Source of the DNA: Progne subis subis
Taxonomy: Eukaryota > Chordata > Aves > Passeriformes > Hirundinidae
Assembly: GCA_022316685.1 (NCBI GenBank)
Contig: JAKJHU010000184.1
Coordinates: 186,001 to 250,000, forward strand
Reading direction: 5' to 3'
Length of the DNA: 64,000 bases
This document shows, piece after piece, positions 35,707 to 49,460 of the stretch (the stretch's first letter is position 1; every line of letters begins with the position of its first letter). Under the pieces are notes generated by a model. It did not search any database. It saw only the letters and a list, made by a program, of their open reading frames with translations, and was not told the origin of the DNA. A program made the position numbers and the translations under genes.

Positions 35707-38700
35707 GTGTTTGCAGTGGGATCAAGGATAAGATTTAATATGGCTTTAAATTGTACTGCAAGATTCTAAATTCCTGAACGTGAAGAAAAGTGAATCCAAC
35801 TTTCAGTTCTCTCCTGAAGTGGTGATAAGTTTCTAGATTAAGCATTTGGAAAAAATAGAAAAAATTAGAAATGTGCAAGACCAGCCTTGTACTGAATCCC
35901 TAAGAAGAATGGATACCATTTGCTCTTTGCATAGATCCTACTGCCTGGGTAGATCAGTGCCCAAGTATTTTACAGTGGAAAAGCTCAGCTGGGAGCATAT
36001 AAACTGTGAGTGGACAAGAAAATGAGGTATGTGGGCACATGCAAGTGCTGCTGACAGCCTGGCAGTGGCATGTGCTGGAAGGATCTTGCATTAAAAAACC
36101 ACATGTGTGGAGTTTTCACCACGCTTTCACAGGATGGTTGTGTCTATTTACCCAGATAGACACTGGGAATCAGAATCTTTCCATTCCAAGGACCAGTGGC
36201 CAAAGCAGCCCAGAGGTCCCAGATCCCTTGATTTAATTGATTTCTCTCTTGCTTCAGATTGCTGGCGACTTACTCATCTCCTGCGCTGTGCTGTGTGGTT
36301 GTTGTTATGACAACTGTGCAGTTTGCTCCTAGCATTGCTTTACCTCTTGAGTTTTAACATCTGGGACGCCTTGAGAAAAGGTGACAGTCCTTATCTATCA
36401 GCTTATCCCGAACTGTGCTAGCCCTCACACAGACACTCTGTCTCCAAACTCTCCTGTGCTTTAAACAAGTTCTCCTAATGTGCAGTGTGAATGGCTGAGA
36501 GGTCTATTAAGGCATATTGAGAATGCTATTTAGTAGCAACTTGGGCTTTCTGTGCTTTTATGAACCAATTATGAGACCAGAAGAGATAAGAGCCTAAATC
36601 CATAATAAGCTGTAGCTTATTCTGAAATTGTTTCCCTGTGTAGACAAGCAGGATTGGCAGTTTTTATGGCCTTGAGCGGCTGCCAAAACATGAAGGAGCT
36701 AAGATGCATCAACCTGTTGCAGAAAGCTGGAGAGAAGCTCATCCTTCACCTGCTTTATGCCATCCTCTGTTTCCTGAGATTTGCCGATGGTGTTGGCTGA
36801 GTGTCACAATGGTTTACAGCTTTCAGATACGCTACTAGAGAGAAACACATATCCAGCAGGATTCTGTCTTGTCCTTATCCTCTGCAGTAGTGGCTTGAAG
36901 AACGTGAGGCAAAGTCCCCACAGTGAACGTGGAGGTTGGCCCCATCTGAAATTCATCTTCCTGGGCCAACAGACTTGATTAGAAATATTTTGACTTATAC
37001 TCAGAAAAGTTGGTGCCAGTTTCAGAACCCTTTTATTCTTGTTTTCATTGTAGCTGCTGTAGTGAGCTGCTTCCCTCTGCCCAGGCCCAGCAGGCAAGTT
37101 AGAGCTGTTCTGCTGTAACCTTGCACATGAACACCAGAGGAGGATGGGGAGGAGGGAGGGAGAAACGCTGATGGGAGGGAGGCCAGGAGACAGAGAGAAT
37201 TCTTCTCTAGGAAAGGATTTTTAGTAGATGTCAAGATTGCATTTAGAAGACACCTGGTGTCATGTTGTTCTGTGAGAGGCTGTGACACATCCCAGGGTGA
37301 TCCTTGAGCAGTTTCCAGACTCACAGCACAAATCAGCTGCTGTTGGAGCCGTTCTCTGCTCACACCCTGGGCTCAGGAGCTGGACCCCAGGCAGGGTGGT
37401 TACACAACAGAGTGCTGAACCTCCTGCAGAGGGATTTGATCTGGAAAGATAGTAAATGCATTTTACAGCTCTGAATACCTGCCTAAAAAGCAGTGAAATG
37501 AGCAAAATGGAAACAGGTTGTTAAATATTTTCATTGGGTGCAAACCTAGTGCTACTCCATTCCAGAAGAGTCTTACTCTCTGTCTTTCGCTCTGTAGGCC
37601 AGGCCATGCCTCTCGGTAGCAATTCTGAGCAATTCTGAATCACCATGCAAAGAATTAGAACGTGTCATGATCTAGTCATGATCTTAACAAGCCACTATAT
37701 ATCTGCAAACAAAAGAAGAAACCACAGAAGTATTAGTTTGGAATGTTTTTCAGATGAAAGATATTGCCATTTGCTTGAACACAAATTATTACAAATTCTG
37801 AAGCAATGAGGAAAAATTAATTGGTTTTGTAATCTTTTTGTTTTCCTCTGTCAATTAAATTTTGCTCTATTGTATCGCTCAGTGTCTAACTAATTGCTTT
37901 TCTTGTGGGGATAAGAAAAGAATCAGTGGAGAGAATATGGAGAAAGGCACAAAGCAGTTTCATCTATTCCAATTCTGACACCCTCTCCCGAATCTCAGGG
38001 AAAATTAGGAGATCCTTTTCCCACCTTTGTGCCCACTTTAAGGGCCTGAGACAAATTCTGCAAAATTAAAATGAACTATTTTTCACAGCTTTGGTATTCT
38101 TGGAACCATGTTCTTGTCAAAACCTGAACTTTCCTTGCAGCTTCCAAGAGGTGCCCCAACAGTGAAGGGAATGTGTTCAAAGCTGAGTCTTCTAAAACTA
38201 ACCTGGGTAACAGGAATAAAACCATCAATCTCATCCTGATTTTTGTTTGTATTTTCTCTATTTCCCCCTCTTCCCATATGAATGTGTAAAGTTATAAATG
38301 ATTTTGGGACTCAAGAGCTGAAAAATCATTTGAATTTATGATTAGCCTGTTGTGGAAAAGATTAAAATTTAACAGGAGGTTAAATAATTTGCGTTCCTAT
38401 GAGTACACATGGCTTGTTTCTCACTTCTCAGCCACTGTAAACCTTTTGTGGAAGTATTTTCCACTTCCCTATTTTGAATTACAGTAAAGTGGAAAATATT
38501 TGAGCTATGTCTTAAATTTTCAGTAGCTCCTATTATAAACAGAAAAAAGGGGAAATAAAACTTCTTGAGCAAGAAAGACTCGGAAGAACAGACCACGCCT
38601 GCCACTTTCTTTCTGAGAACAGGACTAAATTCTTATTTCCCAGATGACTTAAAGCCTTTTTACATGACCTTTATTTTGTGTTTTATGAAAGTCAATGGAC

Positions 38701-38742
38701 TTCACTTTTATTGAAACCCTACTTTTTTTAATCTCCTTAGGG

Positions 38743-38811
38743 AAAAAAAAAAAAAAAAAAAAAAAAAAAACACCAAAAAAACCCAACAAACCAAAAAAAC
38801 CCCCCACCCAC
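38743..38811 (-). repeat. A28 run followed by A/C-rich tract
   Basis: Twenty-eight consecutive A (38,743-38,770) run into an A/C-only stretch ending CCCCCCACCCA. Read on the minus strand it is a G-rich then T/G-rich tract with the same texture as 10,777-10,860. Confidence 0.85.
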
Positions 38812-41266
38812 TAGTGGCTCTCCTTCTACCAAGAAAGATTCTAATTGTGACATTTAAGTTTATACATGTGCTTAATAGTGGAGCAAATTGGTAATTTAAC
38901 TTGAATTTCTGTGGACAAGCTCTTTCATCTTATGCATAAAACTGGGGAGAGTTTTTAAGGAAATAATATGAAGACGCACCCTAAAACTCCATTCATCATT
39001 TCAGTTCTTCAGTAGTCAGCAGGATTTTGGGGTTTTTTATCTTTGGAGAATAATAAAAGAGAGTTAAATGTATATTTTTATTGTTTAACACTATTCTAAA
39101 ATTTGCTTTCTGGCACTAGTCAAACATGGTGTGTGTCTGTCCTTTCAGCTCAAATACTTTTTTATTGTTTTGTTCAGCTTCTAATAACAAGGCTGTGCCT
39201 CTTGGGTGTCCAGGCATCTTCCCAGGTTTCTCTGGTGCAGGAGCATTTGCTTTCTGGGATCTCAAGGTGTCCTTCTCTCCTGAGTTTTTTGATTTGAAAG
39301 TGACTTTCAGATAGATTTTCCCAAAGCTTTGTGGTTCTCCACAGGATGAATCTGGAAAGAGAAACTTCCTCTGGAGTCTTTTTCTAGAAAAAACATTAAC
39401 AGAAGTTATTTATTGTTTTCTAATCTAACAAGGACCACCTGTAGCAGGGAACTGACCTCAAATGTGCTTTCCTGATATTTGATTTATTTATTTTATTCTT
39501 AATTACCCTTACTGGATTTTCTTTATTTCTAAACTGGCATGTCCAATCATGTGAAAATGATTTGAATTATTAAGCAATTTAAAAATTAATATATTAACAA
39601 TGAGCACTAGTTTTAATATTCACAAAAATGTTAATTCCATAGTAAACATTCAAATATATCTTGGGCCAAAGTTCTTGCTGTTGGGTAGGGTGGCTGTGCA
39701 CCAAGACGCAGGGAAGAAAAGGCCCTTAGTCATCTTGTACAGAATGAAATTTAGATCTAGGGAAGGCAGTTTGTGAGGGCTGCTTTTGAGGGAGAGCCCT
39801 GCTTTGTCCAGTGTCAGAAGGATGTTCACAGCCCTTGGAGCTGGCACTAAACTGCTCCCAGAGTGTGTGAGCTGCCACAAAACCAGCAGTTTCACCAGGC
39901 CATTTCTGCTCCTTGGTAAAATCCAGAGAGTCCTGGATCCAAAAATCCGAACAATCCTTAGGGAGATCTTTCCTAACTGGGCTGTGTGCTCCTGATGCAT
40001 TCTGCCACTCCTGCTTCCCGACTGCACCCATGGGGAGTGTCCCTGTCTGTACGGAACTGCAGCTGAGCCCCAGGCTGTCCGTGCCGTTAGAAGTGGTGAC
40101 ACAGAGCTGCAGGTGTCCCCTGAGGTTCTGCAGGTGACTGTCCGTGTCCCTGGAGGTGACTTGTCTCTGTCCGGCCTCCTGGCTGCAGCCGTGGGCAGCG
40201 GGAGCTGCAGTGTGAGCGTTCCCTTCCCTGGCCAGCTTTGTCACTGTGATCAAAAGCCAGGGGACTTCTGCTTTCGTTGCCCCTCAACAAACCTGTTGCA
40301 GCCCCTGGCAGCACCCCCAGCTCCGGTGGGACGTGTGCTGTGGGACAGCTGGCATTGCTGCCATCCCAGAGACTTTTCCAGCCCCACGCTGAGCCTGGCA
40401 GGTGGCCCTGGCACAGGTGGTGTCACCAGCCCAGCCAGGATGAGTTTTTCTGTCAAGCATGGCTGTGGGGAATGTCTGTGGGCTGTGTGCACTCAGCTGC
40501 TGGACAATAGCACAGGGTTTGTATTGAGCCACCGGGTGGGAAACGTGTGAGAGGACAGTGTGTGCTGCAGCAGAGATCAGTACGCTGGGCAGATTGTAGC
40601 TTGCAAGCAAAAATTAATTTGCTATAAAAAAAGAATAACATAAATTTCACTATACAAAGAGAAAATGTGAATGTAATCCCAGCTCATCGCAGATGTGCTG
40701 CTACTGACTGCTCAGAATTGGGAAATGTGCATTTGAAAGTGATGCTTGGTTTTGGTATAAACTGTTTATGAACCGCTCTGCTTGTTTTCTAGTAAAATCT
40801 ATTTAACCTCATAATGCACAATGTTATGATACTCATTTTCAAAGAGAAAAAGCTTTCCTTTTGCATTTTCTCAGATTGACTGAGGAACTGTAGCATGTGC
40901 CCTCCTCTGCAGTCTATCCTAAAGTCATTGCTCCAAACGGTATAGTACAAAACTATTTGGGGGCTAAAATAAGGAGGAACTGAAATCACTGTGAAACAGG
41001 AAAAGCAGAAAGGTTGTGGGCCAAGGCTGCTTTCCTAGTTGTAAGGGATTCCTGACATGTCTCTCTGGCAGATTTCCTGAAGGCTGCTTGGCCCCAAGGC
41101 TCACAGATCCTGAAAGGAACACAAAGTAGCACAAAGTGCTTTACCATTACCTTTGGGAATGCAGTGACCCCCTCAGCTACAACCCACCTGCCTGCTGAGT
41201 GTCCTCAGTCTGGCCTTGCACGGACCTCATTTGTCTGCTTACAAATGCATTGATTCTGTTTTGCAG

Positions 41267-41319
41267 CTCCATCTGCCACTCAGAAGACTCATTGTATCCA
41301 GTTCTCCTCTGGGCTGGAG
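41267..41319 (+). CDS. Candidate coding exon 2 (53 bp), unknown protein
   Basis: The acceptor is strong: TGATTCTGTTTTGCAG ends at 41,266, with branch-point-like TGCTTAC and TGATTC upstream. The donor GGAG/GTAAGA at 41,319/41,320 is near-consensus. All three frames are open, so openness alone proves little. In the frame set by the neighbouring exons it enters in phase 2 and encodes SICHSEDSLYPVLLWAG, leaving in phase 1. I recognise no domain. It could instead be a UTR or lncRNA exon, or a chance splice-site pair. Confidence 0.35.
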
Positions 41320-44300
41320 GTAAGAGTGCAATTTCTGACCCTGTGTGGGAGAAATCAAACTTACGTGGAGTTTCATGTAATGAACACATGGTAAGTTTCC
41401 TGCTGAGTAACTCTGTGTTAACAGTTGCTTAACCTCATTTCTGAGCTCTGTATTCCAAGCATCCTGTGATTCAGCGGAAAAAGACTTTATGTTCTTCCTT
41501 GCTAATTGAATTTTTGAGCTTCACATATTTAATATTCTATGTGAAGGAAGGGTAAAAAAAACCCACCTTCCAATGCTGACTGTGTACTAAATTAGAGAAA
41601 CTAAAGCAATATGATAGTCATGTAGTAGAAAAAAGTTAAGAATACACAGGAGCCTTGGAGAGATGAAAAGCTGTCTTACTTAAAGCAGCACATGGATGAC
41701 CACTAAGGCAAACTATAGAACATTTCCTTTGCTAACATCATATTTTGGAAAAGCCTAAGCATCCTGCAGAAATTAAGAGGAAATCCTTAAAGCTAAGTTG
41801 AATTTGGCTGGTGGAAGGGTCAGTTGCAATTTAGTCTGGGCTCTAGGAAAGTGATGGATGAGATTAGAAAATTTTCTGATGCACTTTTGAATGAAAAAGT
41901 TAAACGTGAATGAGGGGAACAACAAGGACAACGTTGACTTTCCCAGTTGCAGAGTTGCAGCCTGTGTGCTGGATGTGTGAGGATCCCATTAGCAGGTGTC
42001 CTGGCCAGCTAAGATGAACCTTGTCTCCTCCATGGCTGGGATTTCTGAGGCATCCAGCACTCATGGAAGTTGAACACTCATACCAACTTTCAGGAAGTAT
42101 ATTTAGAAATAGAGTTCTGTATCTCACAATGGGTAAACCCAAACTCATTCCTCCTCACGAAGAACAGCGTGGCATTGCAGGTGATGGCAGCCACTGCCAA
42201 GCTCTCAGCAATGAGCTTTTTCTGGAGGGTTAGCTGCCAGTCCTTGTTTCAGTTTTAATCTGACTCTGCTGAAAATGTCCAGGTGCAGCGCCCAGCCCTG
42301 AGGGACGGTGGTTATATTCTTCTGACTGGCAGTCTCTAGTTGTTTGCAGAATTCACAAATTGTGACAAAGGAGAATGAACAATGTCCACTAAAATAATTT
42401 GAAGTGTGTAATGATGGTCTATAATTAAGTCATGATCTCTTTTTAAACTACAGACCTTATAAGAGCCTGACCTTTCAGAATTCAAAGCCTAAACTAAAAG
42501 GGATTTACAGAAGTATTTTTATGTAACCATTATTTAAATCTTCCACTCTGTAATTAAATTTTGTCTCTTTGCAAAGGAGAATGAACTGTTCCTGAAAAAG
42601 CTTCTCATATGCTGAGCAGTATAATTAGAGAGCTAGTTCTGCAAATATCACACAAAAATGACCTTTAATGAAGCAATATCAAATGAAAAGGCTATTAAAG
42701 CTATGCAGCTTGAAGAGTAGCTAAAAGTTGAATTATTGAAGTGGGTCCTGGGCCTGCTGCTGTTCAGGATGGGCTCCCATGTGGGTTCCTTCTTGTGTGT
42801 AACAGAGAAGGGACGAGAACAAATAGTCGTGTGGTGTACTTGGCACAGGAATTTGTGTAAGAGCTAGTGAAGGAATAATTTCACTTTGTGCTGCCACTGG
42901 CTGCAGAAAGGTGCCAGGATCTCTTACCTACAGGGGCTGTGAAGAAGTAGCTTGTCTTCAAGGACAATCCCAGTTGGAATGACTTCTCTTGATGTTTTGT
43001 GTCATGGATTTAAAAGCACTTCTCATAAATCAAAGGACAAGATACACTTTTTAAAACAAACCACATGTTGTGAAACATAGACAATATAATGACTCTCGAA
43101 GTTTTTTGTTGCTCATTGCAGTTTTTCCTTTTTCACATTTATTATGTGTCTAAGAATCACCTCAGACCAGGTTGATTTTTCCTTAAAAAAAGTAAATTTC
43201 TTTAAAATTTGAGTCTATGTATGTGGAAGTGTTATTGGGAGGGGAGAAAAAAGAGACCAGATACACATAACATAATGGCTTGAAAAGCCACGTAGCAGGG
43301 AGTGCGTTACAGGGTGGTTATGGCTTGTTAAGGGTATTAGCCAATGCAGAATGGGAGCGACTGAGACCCTTTCCATAAGCTGCTCAGTACATGGCACTGG
43401 TTTTCTTGGCTGTGCTGGTCAGAGGCTGCGGTGTGGATCCAGCAGCCTCCTGCACAGAAAGCAGGGAGAGCCTCCTCCCACGGGCACTGCCGGCGATCAC
43501 AGTGGGCAGGTGGCCGCGTGGGGAGGTGCCAGCGTGTGCCAGCCAAGCTCTGCTCAGAGAAGCCGCTCCTCCGACACTCCCGAGTGAAATGCTAGCGACC
43601 TTTCCGAGAGAAATCAGCAATTTCTGATTCATGCTGCAACGTGGGATGGAAAGTTTTAGACTGCAATTTTCTTTCATTCTGTAAGAGTTTACTGGGTAAA
43701 AAAGCACTGCTGGTCTGTCAGAGTCCTCAGACACTTCATGCAGGAAGTTGGCACCAGAAGTTTATTTCACAATGTTTAAGTTTGCGATGATTCATGCTGC
43801 AGAAGTAGTTAAATTTTTTCCTCCACATTTCTGCCAAATTGCACTTCTGTGCTAGAGCTCCTCTCATCTCTAACATCACAGCAGGTTTTCAATTGTCTGC
43901 CCTAGCCAGTGGTTGTGCTGGTGTCCTTTTCTGTCCTTACAGAGAGGAGTGGTCTGTGGATAGAGTACCACGACTGAGAAGTCTCCAGGATTTGGGAGCT
44001 GATTTGGTGTCCTGCCCTGACACAGATTTTCTGTGTGGCCTTCAGCAAGTCTCTTACTGTGTCTGTGCTTTACTGTCTTTATGATTCGAGCTCTCTCAGA
44101 AGTGAGATGGTTATCCACACAAGTGCCTTGCAAGGTTTTAGGACAGCATGTGTTGGAATTTCCACCAGGAACCCTTGGAGTTTCATCCTCTGTCCGTGCA
44201 GTGCCTCATGCTTTTGAGAGCTCTCAGCTCCAGCTGCTTGGCTGCCTGTGAGCTGTGTAAGCACTGTGGTACCAACTGGATGGTTTCCTGTGGGCAAGAA

Positions 44301-47300
44301 TTCTCTTCTCCTATATAAAAATAGAGTACTCATGTCTGATCTGCCCTCAAATCAAAGGGAAGGATTTCTGTTCCTCCCCACTGCCTGAGATAACCTGAAC
44401 ACTGGCAGCAAGTAACAAATCCACCTTTGCTAACGTGTTTGGGTCAAGGAGTTATTCACAGACCCAGAGCCTAAATTCCTTCTACACATTGACCTATTTC
44501 ATTAGTATCAGGAGACCATCAAAAATGATGTGACAGTAAATGGCTTCAGCCAACAAGCTCTCATGCAAAACACGTTTCAATGGTTGCTGAAGCATTAAGC
44601 ACTTTTCTCCTTAGATATACACTTAGCTGGCAGTGTTTTATTTAATTTTATTTACCTCTATTTACTTGATCCAGTAGTGCAAAAACAAAGCACTTTATGG
44701 AGGAAATAGAATTTGTTTGTTTGTTTTTAAAATGAGTAGTGGTTTTTTTCTTCTTCAGTCTTGTTTACTTTGAGTCAGTGAATTAGTCAAAAAAGGCTTT
44801 GCCTGTAAGTGCCTGAGTTCTCCCATTCAGATTCTTGGGTTTGAAGTCAGACAGTTGCTCCCTTCCTTTGCCAAATCCAGGCTATAAGCACTGGAATTGC
44901 GTGTTTGGGGGAGGTGGCTGCCCACAAACTTCTGAGCACTTCAGTCTGTCCTTGCACGTTGAGCAGAGCTAGCAAACAGTACCAGAGCTGGTGTAGCCAG
45001 CCTTCAGTGGTTCACCAACTTCTGATTCTGAGAGATGTGACTTGGTTTGCTGTGTGTTTGGGGAGTTTTGCACCCAACCGAACCAAATACTGTGCTGACT
45101 TTAGCTGTTAAGAGAGACACGAGGCCATGGAACAGATCCCTGACTCACCGTGGTTATTTTCTCCTGTTACCTCCCTAAGCCTTTGTTTGCCGACTCCTTG
45201 AGGGTGGGCTTCTGCTTTGATGTTTTATTGTCTCTCAAATCACTGGGTTTACTTTTAGCACCAGTAATTTTTGGAGTGCTTTGGAGGGAGGGGGGAAGGG
45301 AGAAAAAATAGATGTAGTAATTATTAATGTATTTGGTTGGATTATGAAGTCTCAAAGCTCATTAAAAATGAGAAACCATGGCAACCTCGACAATCCCTCC
45401 TACACATATTATATCTACCTAACAATGTGCAAAGTACATTTAGTGAAGAGAAATAAAGCATAAAGAAAGGGGAAGAAAAAGCATTCAGTTTTTATATTAC
45501 TATTTTTAATTCTCAGCTCCTGCATACCAACACACTTGTGCTGGCGGCCCTTTGAACTCTTCCACGCAAAAAATAAGTAACTGATTATTAGATCTCTTCT
45601 CAGTATTGTTCTTTATTCTCCTGAGATTTCCTATGGTGCATTTTTAGTAAAGGACAGATTTTATGGGAGGTTGGTAGCTGAAGAAAGAAAATATTTCTCT
45701 GGTCTTGTCCCCTCCTGAGATATTGGGAATTTGGGGCAGTCCTGCCTCTCCTTCATTCTGCAGGTCACAAGTATAAATCTAACATCAGTACTGGACAGCT
45801 AACAAAAGAAAGGTGAAATTGCAGCTCTTTAAGATCAGTTAAAGGATTTTAGAGAATACTCGGTCTTACATCTAGTTATGCAAATTTTCTGTTTTAAAAT
45901 ACAGGACATTTGCATCTGAAACTTAATTAAAACTGTTACAGTGGTTTGTGTGGAACAGAAGACAACAGTGGTAGATACTGCAAAAGCCAAGAGTCTGTGA
46001 CCTCCATCAGGCTTTCCTGATAAAGGTTTTTCATTTTCTGTGTCTGCATTGATCCAGGATGTTTTGGTAAAAACTTGGAATAATGACCCTGACATCACAC
46101 TTGAACTGCACTGGCCTGCTCAGGAAGTTCTTCCTGTATTACAGCTCTTCAAAAGGCACGCTTTCCATAAGGGTCGTTCATTCCAAGCTTATCCATGTTT
46201 TCTACACAAAGTGCCTGAATTCAGATTCTTCTCTTTAGAAAGACATTAGAATGAAATCCTGATGAATGATACCTAGAAACTGAATAGTCTAAAAAAGAGC
46301 ACCTGGCTGAGCTCTCTGACACTCTGAATTAACAGTTCCAGAACGGAGCTATCAGCATGACTGGGAGTGGAGTGAAGGGCTGGGACAGGGCGAGTGCTGT
46401 GGGGAGGGCACAGCAAGCAATGACTCTGTGGTACAGTAGCAGCTGGAAGGTGCTTGCTCTCCAGAGTGGATGTCATCAGCTGGAAAGTTCTGCTTTCCTG
46501 CTTTTCCTCAGTCATCTCCAGTGCCCTGGCAGGACAGCATAGCTTAGAGGTGTAGGAGTTCCCCAGGAGTCAATAAATTCTGCAGAAAGAAAGATGGTGG
46601 GACCCCCTCAAAGGCATTTGAGGTCAGTTGAACTGCAGGGGTAAAAATTCCTTAAAAATTTTCAAGCAGGTGGGATTTACAGCTCCCAGGTAATCTGTGT
46701 AGATCGGCATACATTTTTGTGGATAAGTTTGGGAGTATTCATTTATGTGCACAGCAAGGGCAAAACCTTTGTATAACCAGTACTGGTTAGCTGACTCCTG
46801 GAATTTCCTGGTAGGAAAGGAAAGAGCTCCTGGTGCCTCGAGAACTCTCCAACGAGAATGTATCAGACAGCACTCCGTGTGGGAGTACTGAGTGTGTTCA
46901 CAGTACATGCAGTACCAAACTGAAATAGCATGTTTAGCACCCTGGAGACTGCCTGGGGACACTGATGCTTTCTGTGCTTTCTTTGCAGTGAAAAATAATA
47001 TTATTTGTTTCGGCAGAAGGCTATTTTTATATTGAGGTGGTGTAACAACCTGGGGCTAAAGGAACCTGTAGGTTAGCATAGCCACAGGGTCCGAGAGGAT
47101 GTAAAAATGGGTTAGAGAGCTTCTGAGGAACTGTTTTCCCAAATGCTATGCATAGGAAGTTAAGAATCTCAAGTCCAAGGTTAATTAATTTTATTTATCT
47201 AATGTACCATATGCACTCTGTGCTCATGGCAACAGTGTATGAAATGTAGGGGTACAGTAAGAAGCAGTTTAGCACCAGGGAGCTGAGCATTAATGACCTG

Positions 47301-48208
47301 CTCCCTCCCATTCAAGCCACAGCATCTGGGTTTTAGTGGTCTAAAACCCACAAAGGGATAGAAACTGAAGAGATTTTTACCTCTGTGTGAATTCATAAAA
47401 TCTGATCATTATGGCTTTTTTAGTGGTTTCTTTTTAGCAAAAGTCACTGTGGATTTTCAAGGAAAGATGAATTCTGCGGGTTTTCCTGCCAGTTTCTTAG
47501 GAATGTTCTGGCACATTCTGTTCCTTTGCTGAGGAAATAATACCAAAATTGTAAGGGTTAGCTGTAACTGGAACAATGAAAAGGGATGGTATGTTTGGGA
47601 TAATAATTTTAGAGAATAAGGATGCTGCTGTTCCAGTGTGTGTGTAGTCCTTTATCACCAGTATTTGGAGTGGATTGAGAGACAGTGGCTTAGAGTGGAG
47701 ACAGATGCCTCACAAGAAAAGAAGGATCAAGTTGTTGATGGTATGCAGAAGTTGTGCACCTGAGAGTTCCAGCCTCCGTAGTGTGTTTTTTGATGGTTGG
47801 CCCAGCTTCTTGTTTGTATAAGACATTATAATTCTCGTTGTGATTTAACTATGTAACCCAGCTTGGTGGTCTGTACAGTGAGAAATTGCCCAGGCTGACT
47901 GTACCTCATTTGGGGATGTCTCTCCAGTCCTCAGCTTTTAGCATGTGCTCTTCAGTGCTGTCCAGGAGCCACTTGCTTCCCTTTTCCAAGAGCTATCACT
48001 GCTGCTTTAGCTGCCGTTTTTTTCTGTGCCCTTAACTGTACTCTGTATTCTGAACTGGGATTTAAGCTGAAGCAATTATTTCACCTGGTATTTTGTATGG
48101 TGAATCATTTATGTATATATTGGAATGGTAAGATTTCTTGTCTTATTTTCAATCCTTACTATTCTTGCATTTTTCCTGCTTTTATAATCATAGTCTTACT
48201 TCCTATAG
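41320..48208. other. Inferred intron 2
   Basis: Non-coding, with no recognisable element apart from a CpG-richer patch at about 43,470-43,610 and AT-rich sequence around it. A second consensus-like donor (ACATG/GTAAGT at about 41,390) lies 70 bases into the intron and might be used alternatively, but it has no clear acceptor of its own. Confidence 0.35.
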
Positions 48209-48284
48209 CAACACCCAGCAGCTCCTTGGTGGAAGAGTCAATTCACGCTGAGTCCTGGATGGATTCCCTGGCTGTTGAAGACAG
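48209..48284 (+). CDS. Candidate coding exon 3 (76 bp), unknown protein
   Basis: The acceptor, CTTACTTCCTATAG, ends at 48,208 and the donor ACAG/GTAGGC follows 48,284. Two frames are open. The frame entering in phase 1 encodes TPSSSLVEESIHAES and then WMDSLAVED, a polar, acidic, protein-like sequence, and exits in phase 2. The other open frame (QHPAAPWWK...) is tryptophan/proline-rich and less plausible. The chosen frame joins both candidate neighbours. I cannot assign a family. Confidence 0.45.
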
Positions 48285-49249
48285 GTAGGCTTCAAAGATT
48301 TAATTTACCACCACAATTTTGCCTCAGAATTTCTGAGGGGCCTTGGAGGGCGTATGGCTTAAATGCATACACTTAAAATTTGAGAGTTTTAATTACTTAG
48401 CCTGGCAAGTGGCTTCTGTTCAGGTCTCACTGGGGGCTCAACCAGATCAGGTGGATTCTCTCTGCAGTACATACTGCTGGGTGCCACACAGTGGTTAGCA
48501 GGAGAGAAACAGATTAAATAACTATGTAATTGTGTGGTGATAATTGCAGGAGTTCATGTTTTATTAGTCACCTGTGCTCAGGATTTTCCTATGTGCACAA
48601 TTACAGCAAAACACACAAGTTCTTTGCTCTCTGTACTGTGTGATGCCTGGCTAACCAGCCCTAGCTAAGGGGCAGCAGCCCCTTCTCTCCTTTCAGCATA
48701 CAGGTAGTATATGGAAAGCTGTAGCAAGTTTTAGTCACTTAATTCTTTTCATTCAGTAAACATGCTGCCGTACAGCAGTGCACTGTGGCTGTTGGAACAA
48801 CTAGTTACGGTGCGGTTGTCAAAATTAGTTAACACATTCATTTTCTATGTGTAACTCTTAGTGTTTTCAGGTATTCTAGTTTAGCTGGTCAGGCTCTGAG
48901 GACAGGGTCCTTGAATACGAAGGGGTTTCTGGTTTGGAACAGTCGTGAACTACAAGCTGGGAAATAACCAGTTAAGTTCTGAATGGCTTCCTGGTGTTCA
49001 CACTTCTCCCCTATTGTTGTGTAAATGTTTTCTGCCTTAGTGTGTACAGTCACCGACAGTGCCCCTGGGGTGAGAGCTGGCTCCCAGCTGATACAGGGAG
49101 AACACGGGGTGACGTTTCCCACTCCCAGATACACTCCGAGATTTAAAGGTGAGGTATAATGCAGATCTGCAGCTCAAACCTGTGGAGAGGAGGCATTTAG
49201 CAGTCCATTTCATTTGTTAGCATGTTTGTCTCTGGAGAGGACAGCAGGC

Positions 49250-49460
49250 AGAGCTCAGCCCGTGTGCGAAGGTCGGGGCCGCGCTGGGCAGAGCCGGAGC
49301 CCCGCAGGCGCTCAGCTCCGCCCGTCGCTGCCTCTGCCCGGGCTGCTCCATCCCCCCGGAAGGCACGGCCGTGGGAAGGGTGTCGTGTTCTCCCGGAGGG
49401 AAGGTCCTCCCGGCCGCAGCCTGCTTTCTCCTCTCCTGGCAGGAGCGCTCCGGGTCTTTC
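49250..49460. promoter_or_regulatory. CpG-dense patch, possible small CpG island
   Basis: About 22 CpG in about 210 bases make this the second-densest CpG patch after the promoter at 25.5 kb. It could be an alternative promoter or enhancer. Plus-strand open frames across it are arginine/proline-rich, as GC-rich DNA usually gives, and do not suggest a protein. Confidence 0.35.

Larger units (their letters stand above)
25731..41266. other. Inferred intron 1 of the plus-strand gene
   Basis: No further exon convinced me here. Isolated good acceptors (for example about 33,305, after CTCTCTGGTTGCAG) lack a donor within an open frame. The stretch contains the A-run at 26,320-26,334, the A20 run at 35,687-35,706, the A-rich tract at 38,743-38,811 and a CpG-dense patch at 34,000-34,170. 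A missed small exon is possible. Confidence 0.4.
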
